This document shows, piece by piece, positions 8,173 through 17,027 of a stretch of 64,000 bases of DNA. Positions within the stretch are counted from its first letter, which is position 1. Every line of letters starts with the position of its first letter. The stretch spans positions 186,001 to 250,000 of the forward strand of contig JADJXL010000023.1 in NCBI GenBank assembly GCA_016715885.1. The letters run 5' to 3'. Source of the DNA: Polyangiaceae bacterium. GTDB lineage: Bacteria > Myxococcota_A > Polyangia > Polyangiales > Polyangiaceae. The notes under the pieces are model-generated. The model searched no databases and was not told the origin of the DNA. It saw only the letters and a list, made by a program, of their open reading frames with translations. The translations under genes were made by a program, and so were the position numbers.

Positions 8173-9414
8173 TTCGACGACGGAAAATACGTAGACCGAG
8201 CCCGATTCGGTGCCTTTGTCGTCGTCGCCGTAGGCTCCAACGACGGCGAGGTCGCCATCGAGCGCCGCGGCGCAACCGAATTTATGACCGGCAATGCCAT
8301 CGGGTGGAGCGTGTTTCGCTTGCTCGACCCATACGCCGTTCTTTTGGGCATACGCATAGGCGGACCCGGAAAAATCACCGCGGTCGTCGTCCCAATACGC
8401 GCCAATCGTTGCCAGATCATCCCAAATGGACACCGACGAACCGAATGCATCTCCCGCGGTTCCATCGCTTGGCAAAAGCTTCACGTCTTGCGACCATTCG
8501 CTCCCATTGCGAATGAATACGTACGCCGCACCGGAGTCCGCACCCGCAGCGTCGCTTCCGATGGCTCCAACGAGCGCCGTATCTCCGGACAATGCGACCG
8601 AATAACCGAATGTATCGCCATTCGCGCCATCGGTTGCCGAAAGCGTTGCTTGCGGTGTCCAACTCATGCCATCGGTTGCGAATACGAATGCTATGCCATT
8701 ACCTTTGCCCGAACCATCGTCCCATGCACCTACGAGCGCCGTCGAATTCGATAGGGCCACCGCCGCACCGAAATACCCGGCGGCGCCTCCGGGCATGGGC
8801 ACGAGCTTGGCTTGTTCGGTCCACGAGCCTCCCGCGCGTTTGAAAGCATATGCGGCGCCCGCATCCATCGCGACGTCATCGTCGGCAGGCGTCCCGACGA
8901 GCGCCACGTCTCCCGCGAGCGCCACGGCAAAACCGAATTGATCGTCCGCAGCGCCTGCGCTCGGGACCAGTTTCGCTTCGTGTTGCCAATCTTCGCCATT
9001 TCGCAAAAATACATGCGCGGCGCCCGTTGCGACGCCGTTTTCTACAGCATTGGCCGCTCCAACGATGACCGTATCGTCCGATATGGCAACGGCAATGCCG
9101 AACCAATCTCCTTCTTGACCATCGGGTGCCACCAATTTTGCTTGCTGAGACCACGAGCCATCGTCGGCGCGCACGAAAACATAGGCCGAACCCGAATCCA
9201 TTCCCAGATCGTCGTCGAAAACCGCTCCCACGACGGCCGTATCACCCGAAATGGCGACCGAAGCACCGAACGAATCTTGGGCTGCACCGTCGTTCGCAAC
9301 GATTTTCAGCTCGCGAGCCGCCGGCACAGGCGTTGGTTCTTCCCCACAACCGGCGAGCGCCGAAAGCGCGATGAATCCAAGACCAAGGCAAAACGATCGT
9401 CCGATGCACGTCAT
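8164..9414 (-). CDS. FG-GAP-repeat beta-propeller lipoprotein
   Basis: 416 residues starting at the ATG at 9414. A signal sequence ends in the lipobox ALAGC. The remainder is seven to eight repeats of about 50 residues with the pattern DxFGxxVAxSGDTAxVGAxxDD...GSAYVF, i.e. FG-GAP/integrin-alpha-like blades with Asp-rich calcium-binding loops. Such proteins form extracellular beta-propellers and are usually surface or adhesion related. No enzymatic motif is seen. The 3' end overlaps the convergent DUF1704 gene by 9 bases. Confidence 0.8.
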   Translation of the reverse strand: MTCIGRSFCLGLGFIALSALAGCGEEPTPVPAARELKIVANDGAAQDSFGASVAISGDTAVVGAVFDDDLGMDSGSAYVFVRADDGSWSQQAKLVAPDGQEGDWFGIAVAISDDTVIVGAANAVENGVATGAAHVFLRNGEDWQHEAKLVPSAGAADDQFGFAVALAGDVALVGTPADDDVAMDAGAAYAFKRAGGSWTEQAKLVPMPGGAAGYFGAAVALSNSTALVGAWDDGSGKGNGIAFVFATDGMSWTPQATLSATDGANGDTFGYSVALSGDTALVGAIGSDAAGADSGAAYVFIRNGSEWSQDVKLLPSDGTAGDAFGSSVSIWDDLATIGAYWDDDRGDFSGSAYAYAQKNGVWVEQAKHAPPDGIAGHKFGCAAALDGDLAVVGAYGDDDKGTESGSVYVFSVVESP

Positions 9415-9516
9415 GAGGGGCCGTTCCTTCGTAGATGCCTCGGACGATAACACAGAGCGTGCACCGCATCACTGGATTTCGCTGCTTCCTGGGATTCAAT
9501 TCGTCTACGACGACCG

Positions 9517-9741
9517 TCACGCCGCGACTTCGACGTAGTCGACTCGGCTCACGGGTTCGGGCGGTTCAATACCGTCCTCACGCATGCCCTCGATGTGAAA
9601 TTCGATCGCTTCGCGAATTTCACGCTCCACTTCTTCGATGGTCGCACCCGTGGCAATGCAGCCTGGAAGGTCGGGAACGTACGCGGAAAAGTTGTTGCCG
9701 GCTTTCTCGATGACGATTGCGTATCGCATGGTTACGGTCAC
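9517..9741 (-). CDS. HicB-family antitoxin-like protein
   Basis: 74 residues with the HicB half-RNaseH-like pattern: YAIVIEKAGNNFSAYVPDLPGCIATG and then EREIREAIEFHIEGMREDG. HicB normally neutralises the HicA RNase, but no HicA-like reading frame adjoins it. It is the last gene of a three-gene toxin/antitoxin operon. The GTG at 9741 overlaps the upstream stop (GTGA); an internal ATG at 9729 is an alternative start. The product lacks the DNA-binding tail found in longer HicB proteins, so regulation may come from the neighbouring XRE protein. Confidence 0.8.
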   Translation of the reverse strand: MTVTMRYAIVIEKAGNNFSAYVPDLPGCIATGATIEEVEREIREAIEFHIEGMREDGIEPPEPVSRVDYVEVAA

Positions 9742-10061
9742 GCCGCTTCCACTTTCACCACCAGCTTCAAACCAGCCTCATCGACAAGCTTCTGCAATGC
9801 AAGACGGACGAATTGCTTTTCGCTATATCCGAGCGTCTTGGCCAATTGCGCCGCTCGCGTCAAACTCACCGCCTTGCGCCCCTTTTCGATATCGCACAAG
9901 TGCGAGCGCGACATCCCGAGCTGTCTGGCAAACTCCGCTTGTGTCAGTCCTTCCCCAGCTCGAATGGCTTCCACGAGGCTTCCAAACGTGAGCGGACGAC
10001 CGGCAAGATCTTCCAGAAACCGAGTCGCGGATGATTTGCCAGTTTTACGCCTAGTAGTCAT
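9738..10061 (-). CDS. XRE/HigA-type antitoxin regulator
   Basis: 107 residues with a helix-turn-helix of the Cro/CI type (EGLTQAEFARQLGMSRSHLCDIEKGRKAVSL, residues about 38-68). The N-terminal extension is basic (MTTRRKTGKSSATRF). It sits directly after a RelE/HigB-like toxin, with its ATG inside the toxin's last codons and a strong GGAGGTGA ribosome-binding site. This is the toxin-first order typical of higBA. It probably binds the toxin and represses the operon. Confidence 0.85.
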   Translation of the reverse strand: MTTRRKTGKSSATRFLEDLAGRPLTFGSLVEAIRAGEGLTQAEFARQLGMSRSHLCDIEKGRKAVSLTRAAQLAKTLGYSEKQFVRLALQKLVDEAGLKLVVKVEAA

Positions 10062-10332
10062 GTTTGTTCACCTCCTCGACGCTGACAAAATCAATCATGC
10101 CATTTGCGCGAATTTCGTAAATGGCGCGGTATGCTTTGCTGAGACGAATCGACCGCTGCCCTTTGCGTTGTCCGCGGAGTGGCTCGTCGTGGAATCCGGG
10201 GATCTTGCGGACTTCCTCGAGACCATCGTGCTCGACGGCTTCCACCCACGCCGCAAGCTTGAGTGCCACGTGGTCCGGGACCTTTCGGAGCTGCTTTTGC
10301 GCAAGCTTCGAGATGACGACCAGCCGAATCAC
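10051..10332 (-). CDS. RelE/HigB-like mRNA-interferase toxin
   Basis: About 93 residues from the GTG at 10332, which has GGAG upstream. A longer reading to 10371 adds a hydrophobic stretch that does not fit the family. The fold signature is clear: SKLAQKQLRKVPDHVALKL at the N-terminus, then PLRGQRKGQRSIRLSKAYRAIYEI, ending VSVEEVNKHDY. This is the RelE-superfamily ribosome-dependent ribonuclease pattern, with basic and terminal His/Tyr residues. It is the first gene of the trio with the XRE antitoxin and the HicB-like protein. Confidence 0.82.
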   Translation of the reverse strand: MIRLVVISKLAQKQLRKVPDHVALKLAAWVEAVEHDGLEEVRKIPGFHDEPLRGQRKGQRSIRLSKAYRAIYEIRANGMIDFVSVEEVNKHDY

Positions 10333-10617
10333 CCCAGCACTGTACTCCGAACAGGTGAACACGACAAGCAAGGGTCATACGTCCATCGTTGACGCGATCG
10401 AATAAAACCATCCAAACCCCTCCCCACGTTTTACCTTCCAAACCCTCCCGCGAGCTTCCCCTCCGCCCCGTCCCCCGCGTGAGCTGGCCACCGTGCGGCT
10501 CGAGGTTCATCTGGGCGCACGCGAGATTTCTTCTCCAAACCGATCGGCTCACTTTGCACCTGGGCGAACAACGCTATAACCTGCGCTCCCACGAAGGAGT
10601 TTTGCCAACAAGGCGCG

Positions 10618-13278
10618 ATGGATACCGACAACGCCGAAACTCTTGCGCCACGCGAGCCCTCCTGCCCACTCGTCGGCCGAGAACGTGAGCTCGACGTGCT
10701 CGCCGATGCTCTCCGCGCTACGTCCGATCGCAACGAAACGCGCATCGTCACCCTCGTTGGTCCCGCAGGCATCGGGAAAACCCGGCTCATTACAGAGTTC
10801 GTCGATGCGCTTGCTCGAGACCCAACCAAACCGCGCGTTTTCTCGGGAAGCGCTCGCAACGCCGCCGTCTCGTTCTCCCTCTTCGCACGCCTCTTCCGTT
10901 CCCGCTTCAACCTCGAACGCGGCATGGATCCAGACCTGTGCCGCGCCGCGCTGAAACGCGAAGTCGCAGCCGTCCTCGAACCGCACCGCGTCAGCGATGC
11001 CGTGACGTTCCTGGGACAACTCTTGGGTTTGCCCGAGGACGAGAGTCCTCTCACGCGCGCCATGAGCGACGATCCGCACGAAGTGGAGCTTGCGCGGCGC
11101 GCCGTGTTGAAGTCGTTTTTCGAAGCCGATGCGCACAAGAGCCCGCTCGTGCTCGTCTTCGAAGACCTGCACGAAGCGCATGAAGACGCGATGTCCTTGC
11201 TTCGGTACTTGCTCGAGTACCTCACGGGACAAATCCTCGTTTTGTGCAGCGGTCGCGATGGTCTCGTCGATTGGCACGAAGACTGGGGACGAGTTGGCGA
11301 ACGCAGACACACGGTGCTGGAGCTCGGGACGCTAGGTGATCGAGATGCGCAGCGCGTGGCTCAGTCGATGATCGCGCGTTACGCGGGAAGTGCGGAAGCT
11401 CCGGCGGCGGTCGTGTCGACGGCGTGTGCATTTGCGCGCGGGAATCCGGGGCTCATCGCGCAGATGATCGACATCTACAAAGCGGAAGGTGTCATCGAAG
11501 AAGTCGCTGGGCTGGACGGCACGACGGAGTTTGTCCTGCACGCCGACAAGCTCGACAAAGCGCACCTGCCTGCGACGGTCGAAGACGCGATCGCAGCGCG
11601 CATCGCGTCGCTCGACGATGAAGAACGCACGGTGCTCGAACATGCGGCATCAATGGGTGGAACGTTCTGGAGCGGAGCGCTCGTCGCGCTTGCACGCATG
11701 GGCATGGAAGCGCCCGACTTGTGGGTGGACGAAGTGTCGGAGGATGTCGCGAGGATCGAGCGGCTCCTCGGTGGTTTGTCCAAGTACGCGTGGATCGAAC
11801 GACGCGCGGGGACGATCTTTCCAGGCTCGGTCGAGTACGCATGGATGCGCAGCGAGGAGCGGGATGCGATCACTGCGGGCATCACGTCGGAGATGCGCAT
11901 GCGGTACAACGGCGTCATCGCCGACTGGATGGAGCATCAGCCAGGCGTGCGTACGAACGAGGAGCGCATCGCGGCGCTTGCGCGTCATCGCGAGCAAGCT
12001 GGTGAAGCGATTCAAGCGGGTCTCGCGTACCTCGAAGCGGCGCGTGTTGCGCGGCGCAGGTACGCCAACGGTCGAGCATGCGAGTACTACCAGCGCGGCC
12101 TCGAGCTGCTTGGGGACACGCACGATGGTGCGCGCATCGATGCGCTTCACGCGTATGGCGACGTGCTTCAGTCGATGGGTTACGTCGACGATGCGATGGC
12201 TGCGTTTCGCGGGATGCTCACGCTTGCGTATCGCCTCGACATGAAGCCCAAGGGCGGAGCTGCGCACAATCGCATCGGGCGTCTGTTCCGCGAGATGGGT
12301 GTGCTCGACGAAGGCGAGCGACACTTGACGACGGCGCTTGCGCTCTTCGAGGCGTCGGGTGACGAGCGTGGCGTGGCATCGACCATCGACGACGTTGGGA
12401 AAATCGCGTGGCTCAAGGGCGAATACGTGCAGGCGCTGCAGATGTTTCGCGATGGGCTTGCGCGTCGCAGGAAGCTTGGAGACCGTCGCTCGATCGCGCT
12501 GTCGCTCAACAACCTGGGTCTCGCGCTGCAAGACTCCGGTCAGTTTCGCGATGCGCTCGATGCATTCGAGCAATCGTTGCAACTTCGTCGCGACGTGGGG
12601 GACCTCGTCGGAGTCGTTACGACGTTGAACAATCTCGGTACGATTGCGGAGGAACGCCGCAACTACCAAAAGGCGCTCACGCTGTTCGAAGAAGCGCTCG
12701 ACGTTGCACAGCAGATTGGCGATCGAAACAAGATCGCGCTCGTGCTGACGAACATCGGCACGACGCACTACCGCAGCGGTGAGCCGGAAAAGGCCATCGG
12801 CGTGCTCATGCGTGCCGAGGGGCTGTGTGACGAGCTTGGTGATCGATTGAAGCTTGCCGAGACGCTCAGAGCGCTCGGGAAGGCGTACTTGATGCAGAGC
12901 GACCTCGACAAAGCACGCGAGTGCATTGGGCGCGCGGTCGACTTGTTCGCGTCGGTGCGCAGCAAGGTGCATCTCGCCGCAGCGCTCCGGACGCTTGGAG
13001 AAATCACGGCGGCCGGTGGTTGGGGCAGCGCGCACACGACGAGCGCGCGCGAGTACTTCGATCGAGCCGTGGCGATCTTCGAGCAAAGCGGCAACGAAGT
13101 GGAGCTCGCAAGAACGTTCAAGACGTACGCGCGGTTTCTCCAGCGAAACCCCGAGCTGGCCAAGGACGAGCAAGCGCAGCGGGAAGCGACGGCGATGGAG
13201 TCTCGCGCCGATCAGATCTTCGGTCGTCTCGAACGAACCAGTTCCAGCAAGTCCGAAACGCCGCCACCGCCCAACTGA
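10618..13278 (+). CDS. STAND ATPase with C-terminal TPR array
   Basis: 886 residues. An AAA/STAND module starts with LVGRERELDVLADAL and has a Walker A motif GPAGIGKT at 48-55 and a Walker B-like segment LVLVFEDLHEAHED near residue 180. A winged-helix/linker region follows. The last 400 residues are TPR repeats of about 40 residues (for example SIALSLNNLGLALQDSGQFRDALDAFEQSL and TTLNNLGTIAEERRNYQKALTLFEEAL). No kinase, DNA-binding or nuclease domain is attached, so the N- or C-terminal effector seen in some relatives is absent. Likely role: a signal-dependent oligomerising scaffold or regulator. About 240 bases upstream hold no gene. Confidence 0.85.
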   Translation: MDTDNAETLAPREPSCPLVGRERELDVLADALRATSDRNETRIVTLVGPAGIGKTRLITEFVDALARDPTKPRVFSGSARNAAVSFSLFARLFRSRFNLERGMDPDLCRAALKREVAAVLEPHRVSDAVTFLGQLLGLPEDESPLTRAMSDDPHEVELARRAVLKSFFEADAHKSPLVLVFEDLHEAHEDAMSLLRYLLEYLTGQILVLCSGRDGLVDWHEDWGRVGERRHTVLELGTLGDRDAQRVAQSMIARYAGSAEAPAAVVSTACAFARGNPGLIAQMIDIYKAEGVIEEVAGLDGTTEFVLHADKLDKAHLPATVEDAIAARIASLDDEERTVLEHAASMGGTFWSGALVALARMGMEAPDLWVDEVSEDVARIERLLGGLSKYAWIERRAGTIFPGSVEYAWMRSEERDAITAGITSEMRMRYNGVIADWMEHQPGVRTNEERIAALARHREQAGEAIQAGLAYLEAARVARRRYANGRACEYYQRGLELLGDTHDGARIDALHAYGDVLQSMGYVDDAMAAFRGMLTLAYRLDMKPKGGAAHNRIGRLFREMGVLDEGERHLTTALALFEASGDERGVASTIDDVGKIAWLKGEYVQALQMFRDGLARRRKLGDRRSIALSLNNLGLALQDSGQFRDALDAFEQSLQLRRDVGDLVGVVTTLNNLGTIAEERRNYQKALTLFEEALDVAQQIGDRNKIALVLTNIGTTHYRSGEPEKAIGVLMRAEGLCDELGDRLKLAETLRALGKAYLMQSDLDKARECIGRAVDLFASVRSKVHLAAALRTLGEITAAGGWGSAHTTSAREYFDRAVAIFEQSGNEVELARTFKTYARFLQRNPELAKDEQAQREATAMESRADQIFGRLERTSSSKSETPPPPN

Positions 13279-13326
13279 TTTCACGAGCCGTTTTCTGCGC
13301 GAGAGCGATCGTGATAGGTCCGGCGC

Positions 13327-13830
13327 ATGTCGACGTCACCCACCACGCTTGCTCCGCGTCGCGTAAGCGAATCGATCACGACCATGACCGAGTACGTGCT
13401 GCCCACGCACGCAAACGCGCTTGGGACGGTGTTTGGTGGGCAAATTCTTGCGTGGATCGATCTGTGTGCAGCGATCTGTGCGCAGCGACATGCCGGGCGG
13501 CTCGCGGTGACGGCGGAGTTCGACGACGTGTCGTTTCAAGCGCCGATTGCGGTGGGGCAGGTCGTGCTCTTGCACGCGAAGATGACGGCCGCGTTTCGTA
13601 CGTCCGTGGAGATCCTCGTCGACGTACAGGGCGAGGATGCGCAGAGTGGTCGACGGTGGCCTTGTGCTCGCGCGTTCGTGACGTTCGTCGCGATCGAGAA
13701 CGTTGGTGGTCAAAGGAAACCAGCGCTCGTCCCGCCGCTCGTTACGGAGACGGAAGAGGAGCGCCTGCTTTGCGCCGAAGCGATGGAGCGGCGAACGCAG
13801 CGTTTGTCTCGGCGAAAGCGTTCAACTTAG
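13327..13830 (+). CDS. Acyl-CoA thioesterase, hotdog fold
   Basis: 167 residues of the YciA/ACOT type. THANALGTVFGGQILAWIDLCAAICAQRHAG is the signature hotdog helix with the conserved Asn, Gly-Gly and Asp. DVSFQAPIAVGQVV and SVEILVDVQGEDAQSG complete the sheet. It hydrolyses acyl-CoA thioesters; chain-length preference cannot be read from sequence. Its TAG stop is directly followed by the 3' end of the convergent tRNA-His gene with no spacer. Confidence 0.88.
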   Translation: MSTSPTTLAPRRVSESITTMTEYVLPTHANALGTVFGGQILAWIDLCAAICAQRHAGRLAVTAEFDDVSFQAPIAVGQVVLLHAKMTAAFRTSVEILVDVQGEDAQSGRRWPCARAFVTFVAIENVGGQRKPALVPPLVTETEEERLLCAEAMERRTQRLSRRKRST

Positions 13831-13904
13831 GGTGAGTAACGGGGCTTGAACCCGCGACAACTGGAGCCACAATCCAGTGCTCTACCAACTGAGCTATACC
13901 CACC
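13831..13904 (-). tRNA. tRNA-His (anticodon GTG)
   Basis: The reverse complement folds into a full cloverleaf. The acceptor stem pairs GGTGGGTA with TACTCACC, including the extra G-1:C73 pair diagnostic of tRNA-His. The D arm is TAGCTCAGTTGGTAGAGCA. The anticodon stem CTGGA/TCCAG holds loop TTGTGGC, so the anticodon is GTG. The T arm contains GGTTCAAGCC. No CCA is encoded. The 3' end touches the stop codon of the convergent thioesterase gene. Confidence 0.95.
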
Positions 13905-13978
13905 GTGACGTCACCCTTTCGGGTAGAACGGCGGGCGAAGCATACACGGATTGTGTCGATGTGCAACAGTCTCGCACA

Positions 13979-15070
13979 TCAAACGCCATGCCAGTGAGCA
14001 GCAGCGGCCTTGCGCGCTCGAGTCAGCTCGTCTTCGTGCCGAAATGACATCGGAGCGTGCGACGGCGCGGGCGCATCGGCGGATGCCGTCGCCATCGATG
14101 CGAGCAGCACGGAGGCCAGCGAGCTCGACAAAGCCGTCAGGTCGTAGCCACCTTCGAGGAAAAACCCGATGCGTCCCTGGGCATGGCGGAGCGCGATCTG
14201 CGTTACAGCGGTCGCCATGATCGCGTACCCCTCGTCGGTCACGCACATCTCGGCGAGCGGATCACGCCTGTGCGCGTCGAAGCCGGCCGAGATCAGCACC
14301 AGTTCCGGGGCAAACTCGTCGAGCACCGGCGTGACGACGCGGCGAAACGCTTCGGTGTAGACGGCGTCGCCCGCGCCTGCGGAGAGCGGCACGTTCACCG
14401 AGTGCCCTGGAGCATCTGCGCCACCGGTCTCCTGCAGCGAACCCGTGCCCGGGTAGAACGGAAATTGATGCAGCGACATGTAGAGCACGCGCGGATCCGA
14501 CCAGAAGATGTCTTGCGTGCCGTTGCCGTGGTGAACGTCCCAATCGATGATCGCCACGCGTGAAAGCCCTTTCGTCAGGGCGTGCGCCGCGGCGACGGCG
14601 ACGTTGTTGAAGAGGCAAAACCCCATGCCGCGGCTTCGCGTCGCGTGATGCCCAGGTGGTCGCAACAGGGCCAGTCCCGCCACGGGATGGCGCGCTGCGC
14701 CATCGGCTGCGTTCGAGTTGCTTGCGAGCAGCGCGTCGACCAGGTCGATCGACGCACCCGCCGCGCGTCGAGCAGCCGCGACGGAGTGCGGCGCCAAGTA
14801 CGTATCGGGATCGAGCGATGCGTAGTGACCGGCAAGCGGAGCGAGCGACTCGATGTAGGCGATGTCGTGGACGCGTGCGAGCTGTTCGTCCGTTGCATCG
14901 CGGCTCGTGATGAGCTTGGTTTGCAGCCCTTCGGAGGCGCAACGATCGAGCGCGCTGCGTGCGGCATTGAGGCGCTCGGGGCGCTCGGGGTGGTAGCCCC
15001 GCGGGCGGTGCTCGTCGAAGAGCTTGTCGTCGACGACGAGGAGCGGCGGGGCGCTATTCGTTACGCTCAT
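13979..15070 (-). CDS. Histone-deacetylase-family amidohydrolase
   Basis: 363 residues of the arginase/deacetylase fold (class II HDAC-like, AcuC/acetylpolyamine amidohydrolase relatives). Visible active-site elements are RPPGHHATRSRGMGFCLFNN (the tandem His pair), IDWDVHHGNGTQ (Asp and His zinc ligands), SAGFDAHRRDPL (second Asp ligand) and FLEGGYDL (transition-state Tyr). All catalytic positions are intact. In bacteria these enzymes deacetylate lysines or polyamines; the substrate here is unknown. It is a single gene on the minus strand, downstream of the cupredoxin lipoprotein gene with a 76-base gap. Confidence 0.9.
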   Translation of the reverse strand: MSVTNSAPPLLVVDDKLFDEHRPRGYHPERPERLNAARSALDRCASEGLQTKLITSRDATDEQLARVHDIAYIESLAPLAGHYASLDPDTYLAPHSVAAARRAAGASIDLVDALLASNSNAADGAARHPVAGLALLRPPGHHATRSRGMGFCLFNNVAVAAAHALTKGLSRVAIIDWDVHHGNGTQDIFWSDPRVLYMSLHQFPFYPGTGSLQETGGADAPGHSVNVPLSAGAGDAVYTEAFRRVVTPVLDEFAPELVLISAGFDAHRRDPLAEMCVTDEGYAIMATAVTQIALRHAQGRIGFFLEGGYDLTALSSSLASVLLASMATASADAPAPSHAPMSFRHEDELTRARKAAAAHWHGV

Positions 15071-15146
15071 GTGTTTTGCGTGGCCATGTAGATGCTCGGG
15101 CGAAGCGGATGGTAGCGTCCGAACGTGGCCTTTCGCAAAGAAAGCC

Positions 15147-15788
15147 TTACGGCTCGACGAAAATGGCGCCCTTCATGCCCGAGGCCGCGTGGAAGGTACA
15201 GTAATAGGGCACCACGCCTTCATTGCTCAGCTTGAACGAGGCGCTCATTCCCGTGTTCGTTTTGGTTATCGGACTATTCGGGTCCGACATGGGAATGCCG
15301 TCCGTCACGGTTCCTCCTTCGAGCGGATGCGAGGCGAAATTGCCCTCGAACGTCACCGTCGCGCCCGCTTTGACGCGCATACATGCCGGCGAGTAAGACA
15401 AACCCACGAATTGCACCGTCGGCGTCGCCATGCCCGTGAAGTCTTCCGCGGTCGATTGATCGCAGCCGTTGATCAGCATTGCGCCCCCACCACTTCCGCC
15501 TGACCCACCAGCGCCGCCCATTCCACCAGCGCCACCCATTCCACCCGCACCGCCCGCTTCGCCAGCGCCGCCCGTTCCCCCAGCACCAGCCGTTCCACCG
15601 GCGCCACCCATTCCGCCGCCCCCGGCGATTCCGCCCTCGCCGCCCATTCCACTGCTGCTCGATGACGACCCCGACGAGCTGCTGCTCGAGCTGGTCGACG
15701 TCGTCGGCTGCTCTTCGGTGTCGCCGCACGCTACGAACGCGACGCTCGAAAACGCCGCGCAAAGCAATACCAGTGTACGTTGATTCAT
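15147..15788 (-). CDS. Cupredoxin-like lipoprotein with Ser and Gly/Ala-rich linker
   Basis: 213 residues from the ATG at 15788, which has AGGAGAG eight bases upstream. A signal peptide ends in lipobox VAFVAC. It is followed by a run of serines and about 70 residues of GGxGGAGG repeats, a flexible tether. The C-terminal 100 residues form a plastocyanin-like domain: VQFVGLSYSPACMRVKAGATVTF, a His in NFASHPLEGG, and the copper loop YYCTFHAASGMKG supplying Cys, His and Met. It is probably a type-1 copper electron carrier anchored at the outer membrane. Confidence 0.87.
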   Translation of the reverse strand: MNQRTLVLLCAAFSSVAFVACGDTEEQPTTSTSSSSSSSGSSSSSSGMGGEGGIAGGGGMGGAGGTAGAGGTGGAGEAGGAGGMGGAGGMGGAGGSGGSGGGAMLINGCDQSTAEDFTGMATPTVQFVGLSYSPACMRVKAGATVTFEGNFASHPLEGGTVTDGIPMSDPNSPITKTNTGMSASFKLSNEGVVPYYCTFHAASGMKGAIFVEP

Positions 15789-15857
15789 GTCGTATTCTCT
15801 CTCCTGTTGCTTGGACAAACCAAGCCTTGGGAAGCTCATCGACGTAAGGAGGCGTTG

Positions 15858-16964
15858 ATGACGGCCCGAGCGTATCATCGCCTTTCGAGCGCGCATGTCC
15901 GAGGCGCAAACGCACGTTCATGCGCGATGGCACGTTGGCGTCGAGGTCGGGGGCTTCCGCCTGCGGTCTGTTCGGCCTACGATGAATACGTCTTGCCGCA
16001 CTACGCGCCCGCGCCTGACGTTCGTTATGTCGGACTCGTCCCGGGCCCGAACTTCAACATGCTCACGATTGCAGCGGGCAGCGTGGGCGTTTCCAGCATT
16101 GGCCTGGCGCTTGGACCGGATGCGGCACTTTGGTCGATCACCTCGGGTGTGCTCCCCATTGGACTTGCTGCCCTTGCGGGGGCGACGTGCGCCGTTGGAA
16201 TCACCCGTCAATTGTTGCGCCTCAAAGCACCCGTGGAAGCTCGCGAAGTCCACATGGCCATCGTTCCGTGGGGCGTCATCGTCGATCACGGGAGCGAGCC
16301 GCGCATTTTGCGATGGCCTGCCGTTCGCAAAATCGAGGTCGCCGTCAAACACACGCTCCAAGGTGGCACGCCGTCGATCGTATCCAGCGTCGTGACGGTA
16401 CGCACCGAACGCGAGGCATTTTCGGGATACGCATACGGTGCCGTGGGCCTCGAAACGCTCATGGCCAATGTCGAAGCTTATGCGCACGAAGCATCACGGC
16501 CCCTCAGCAGCGACCTCGACGGGCACGAGCCGCTGGGTGATGGCGAATTTGCTCCCATAGCGGCCGAGCTCGTGCGAAGGGCGCATGACTTGTGCTCGAC
16601 GAACCACGGAGCGGCCGAGCTGGCTCTTCCGCCTGCTGGGTACAGGCGAACCGGATCGTCCATGGGCCCGGAAACGCTTGGGATTCTCGGTCGATCGCTC
16701 GACGGCGACGTGCCGGGCGTGGCGGATCCAAGGCCGCTCGCGGCGCTCGTTGCAGCGCTCCTCGACGCGAAAGACCTGGGTTTGGCGCTGGTTCGTCTTG
16801 CCAATCGCCCGAATCCGGTCGTCGCGGCGGTTGCGCGCGCCGCGGCGCTGCGTTTGGGCGTCCCACCGGCCAAAGCGGGCTCGGTGGACGAGCTGTCGGA
16901 ATTCTTGGCGGACGAGGATCGCTACGTACTGGGGCAGTTTGCCGCGGGGGCGCCAATCGCTTGA
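15858..16964 (+). CDS. Membrane protein of unknown function
   Basis: 368 residues from the ATG at 15858, which has a strong AAGGAGG ribosome-binding site. Two adjacent hydrophobic segments (FNMLTIAAGSVGVSSIGLALG and VLPIGLAALAGATCAVGI) likely form a transmembrane hairpin near residues 65-115. They are followed by a beta-rich region reminiscent of a PH-like domain (VHMAIVPWGVIVDHGSEPRI, IEVAVKH) and an alanine-rich C-terminal region with HEAT-like helices (PVVAAVARAAALRLG). I do not recognise the family. It stands alone, divergent from the cupredoxin lipoprotein. Confidence 0.65.
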   Translation: MTARAYHRLSSAHVRGANARSCAMARWRRGRGLPPAVCSAYDEYVLPHYAPAPDVRYVGLVPGPNFNMLTIAAGSVGVSSIGLALGPDAALWSITSGVLPIGLAALAGATCAVGITRQLLRLKAPVEAREVHMAIVPWGVIVDHGSEPRILRWPAVRKIEVAVKHTLQGGTPSIVSSVVTVRTEREAFSGYAYGAVGLETLMANVEAYAHEASRPLSSDLDGHEPLGDGEFAPIAAELVRRAHDLCSTNHGAAELALPPAGYRRTGSSMGPETLGILGRSLDGDVPGVADPRPLAALVAALLDAKDLGLALVRLANRPNPVVAAVARAAALRLGVPPAKAGSVDELSEFLADEDRYVLGQFAAGAPIA

Positions 16965-17027
16965 CTTTGGTCGCCACGAACTTGCGACCCAGGTCCTTCG
17001 CCTGCTAGCACTCTCTTGGAGACACTG

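Noticed and set aside
11650..13284. Open frame of 544 codons opposite the STAND-TPR gene
   Set aside because: Arg/Leu-rich antisense reading without motifs; the TPR array on the plus strand explains the region.
15118..15150. Hairpin after the cupredoxin gene as terminator
   Set aside because: The stem is interrupted and there is no T-tract.
15470..15665. Short tandem repeats resembling a CRISPR or minisatellite (also 23150-23310, 32430-32570, 50990-51115)
   Set aside because: They are in-frame degenerate codon repeats for Gly/Ala linkers of lipoproteins, with no constant repeat/spacer structure.
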